Source: Streptococcus ratti FA-1 = DSM 20564 (lineage in GTDB: Bacteria > Bacillota > Bacilli > Lactobacillales > Streptococcaceae). Taken from it: DNA of 64,000 nt. Below, in pieces: positions 62,972 to 64,000 of this stretch; position 1 is the first letter of the stretch, and every line of letters begins with the position of its first letter. The DNA lies in the NCBI RefSeq assembly GCF_000286075.1, contig NZ_AJTZ01000005.1, forward strand, positions 1,240,001 through 1,304,000. The letters are read 5' to 3'. The notes beneath the pieces are model-generated. The model saw only the letters and a program-made list of their open reading frames with translations, ran no database searches and had not been told where the DNA came from. The position numbers and the translations under genes are program-made.

Positions 62972-64000
62972 TCAATTAAACAGGTTATAATAGAAACCTT
63001 TTTGGGCTAAAAGTTCCTTATGAGTGCCTTGCTCAATAATCTTTCCTTGATCCATCACAATAACATTGTCAGTCCGTTGGGAGATACTTAAGCGGTGGGC
63101 AACAAAGATAATAGTCTTATCCGTCATCTGCAAAAGATTGCTAATGATTTTCTTTTCTGTCAGAATATCAAGACTGCTGGTCGCTTCATCAAGAATCAAA
63201 ACCGGTGCCTTGGTTAAAAGTGCTCTGGCTAAAGCAATCCGCTGTTTTTGACCGCCCGAAACACCGGCACCGTCTGATAATTCGGTCTGGTAGCCCAGCG
63301 GCATTTGTTCAATATCCGAGCGAATCTCAGCAACCTCACAGGCACGAATGATCTCTTCCTGCGTCGTTCCTTCTTTGGCACCCAGAGTCAGATTATCCAT
63401 AATAGAACCGCTGAACACATAGGCCTGCTGAGGCAGGTAGCTGATATGCTGGCGCAGAGCTGTCTTATCAATAATCTTTATATCATTGCCGTTGATACGG
63501 ACAATACCTCTGTTAGGCTCATAAAAATTAACAATCATCTTGGCTAAAGTCGTCTTGCCGGAACCGCTGGGTCCGACAATGCTGACCTTATCTCCTTTTT
63601 TGATAGTCAAGTTGATATTTGACAGAGTATCACGGCCAAAGCCATATTTATAAAAAAGATTTTCAAAGGAAATATCACCGTCTAAAAAGGCATCAGCTGA
63701 CAGTTCACCATCTTTTTCAAACTCAGATTCAACCAAGTAAACCTCATTCAGACGGGTATTGGCAACACGGGCTGACTGCAGTTTGGATTGCAAATTGATA
63801 ATATTTTCAATAGGATTTGAGAAGTAAGACAGCAAGGCATTGAAGGTAATGAGCTGACCGACTGAAATTTTATTATCCATGACTAAGCGAGAGCCGTACC
63901 AGAGAATAACAACATTAAGAATGAGCTTGGCGCCGCTTTTCAGGGCAGATTGAAGGGCACTGTACTTGTGCAGCTTGAAATTCTTTTCCAAATAATCGAC
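62972..64000 (-). CDS. nlmT: Peptide-cleavage/export ABC transporter, C-terminal part
   Basis: At least 343 residues; the gene runs off the window, so its peptidase domain and most of the membrane domain are not seen. Visible are the last membrane segments and a complete ATPase: Walker A GPSGSGKTTLA, Q-loop SYLPQQAYVF, signature SGGQKQRIALARALL, Walker B LILDEATSSLD and the H-loop His. Together with nlmE it matches the ComA/NlmT family that removes double-glycine leaders while exporting peptides. Confidence 0.9.
   Translation of the reverse strand, partial: VDYLEKNFKLHKYSALQSALKSGAKLILNVVILWYGSRLVMDNKISVGQLITFNALLSYFSNPIENIINLQSKLQSARVANTRLNEVYLVESEFEKDGELSADAFLDGDISFENLFYKYGFGRDTLSNINLTIKKGDKVSIVGPSGSGKTTLAKMIVNFYEPNRGIVRINGNDIKIIDKTALRQHISYLPQQAYVFSGSIMDNLTLGAKEGTTQEEIIRACEVAEIRSDIEQMPLGYQTELSDGAGVSGGQKQRIALARALLTKAPVLILDEATSSLDILTEKKIISNLLQMTDKTIIFVAHRLSISQRTDNVIVMDQGKIIEQGTHKELLAQKGFYYNLFN

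Overview
The window reads as the chromosome of a low-GC Firmicute, very probably a mutans-group Streptococcus. The grounds are the run rpmH, jag, yidC, rnpA, argH, argG, gltX, radA, dut, gpsA, galU; a complete sorbitol (glucitol) PTS operon; an NiaR-controlled ECF niacin transporter; PRD-type sugar regulators; a CiaR-type small RNA; and a bacteriocin/peptide exporter pair like S. mutans NlmT/NlmE. I cannot assign a species. No rRNA, tRNA, prophage, CRISPR array or complete insertion sequence was seen.

Layout. 0.2-7.7 kb: ribosomal protein L34; the rnpA-yidC-jag operon; argininosuccinate lyase and synthase with a strong promoter overlapped by ArgR-like boxes; an acidic membrane protein. 7.8-16.7 kb: niaX/niaR, gltX, an AIM24-family protein, carbonic anhydrase, dut-isochorismatase-radA, and on the plus strand gpsA-galU. 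16.7-22 kb: rhomboid protease with 5-formyl-THF cyclo-ligase, a CiaR-box small RNA, two genes of the acetyl branch of lysine synthesis, and two membrane or secreted proteins of unknown role. 22.1-30.8 kb: sorbitol catabolism (EIIA, EIIBC, EIIC, GutM, regulator, dehydrogenase), pgi, a membrane protein, and two arrays of a modular repeat. 30.9-39.1 kb: SRP RNA (ffs), tadA, an MBL hydrolase, a DUF218 protein behind a 31-codon membrane peptide, tgt, a CoA-binding protein, a lipoprotein and polA.

39.3-56 kb is the most accessory part. It holds a ketopantoate-reductase-like gene behind a LytTR/DUF3021 regulatory pair; an AraC regulator with HXXEE and SDR genes; an amidohydrolase; a fructose-family PTS with an allulose-phosphate-type epimerase and PRD regulator; a T-box-controlled cystine-type symporter with a cyclase; a 285-bp decayed copy of the PTS/epimerase junction; and a frameshifted multidrug MFS gene beside its PadR regulator. 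56-64 kb: transketolase, UlaG, a PRD regulator, and nlmE/nlmT, the last cut by the window edge.

Most promising observations: (1) a csRNA gene with a textbook TTTAAG-N5-TTTAAG box; (2) a secreted-protein promoter whose 17-nt spacer is a TA dinucleotide tract, a possible phase-variation switch; (3) a modular repeat that fits exactly between a stop codon and the next ribosome binding site in one operon and recurs 6 kb away; (4) radA apparently starting at AUA in an ATAG overlap; (5) three genes with a -10 hexamer exactly 6 nt before ATG and no Shine-Dalgarno, suggesting leaderless mRNAs; (6) a duplicated T-box promoter now driving a short orphan transcript; (7) a 31-aa hydrophobic cysteine-rich peptide gene. 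All are reading-based calls, made without alignment or folding software.
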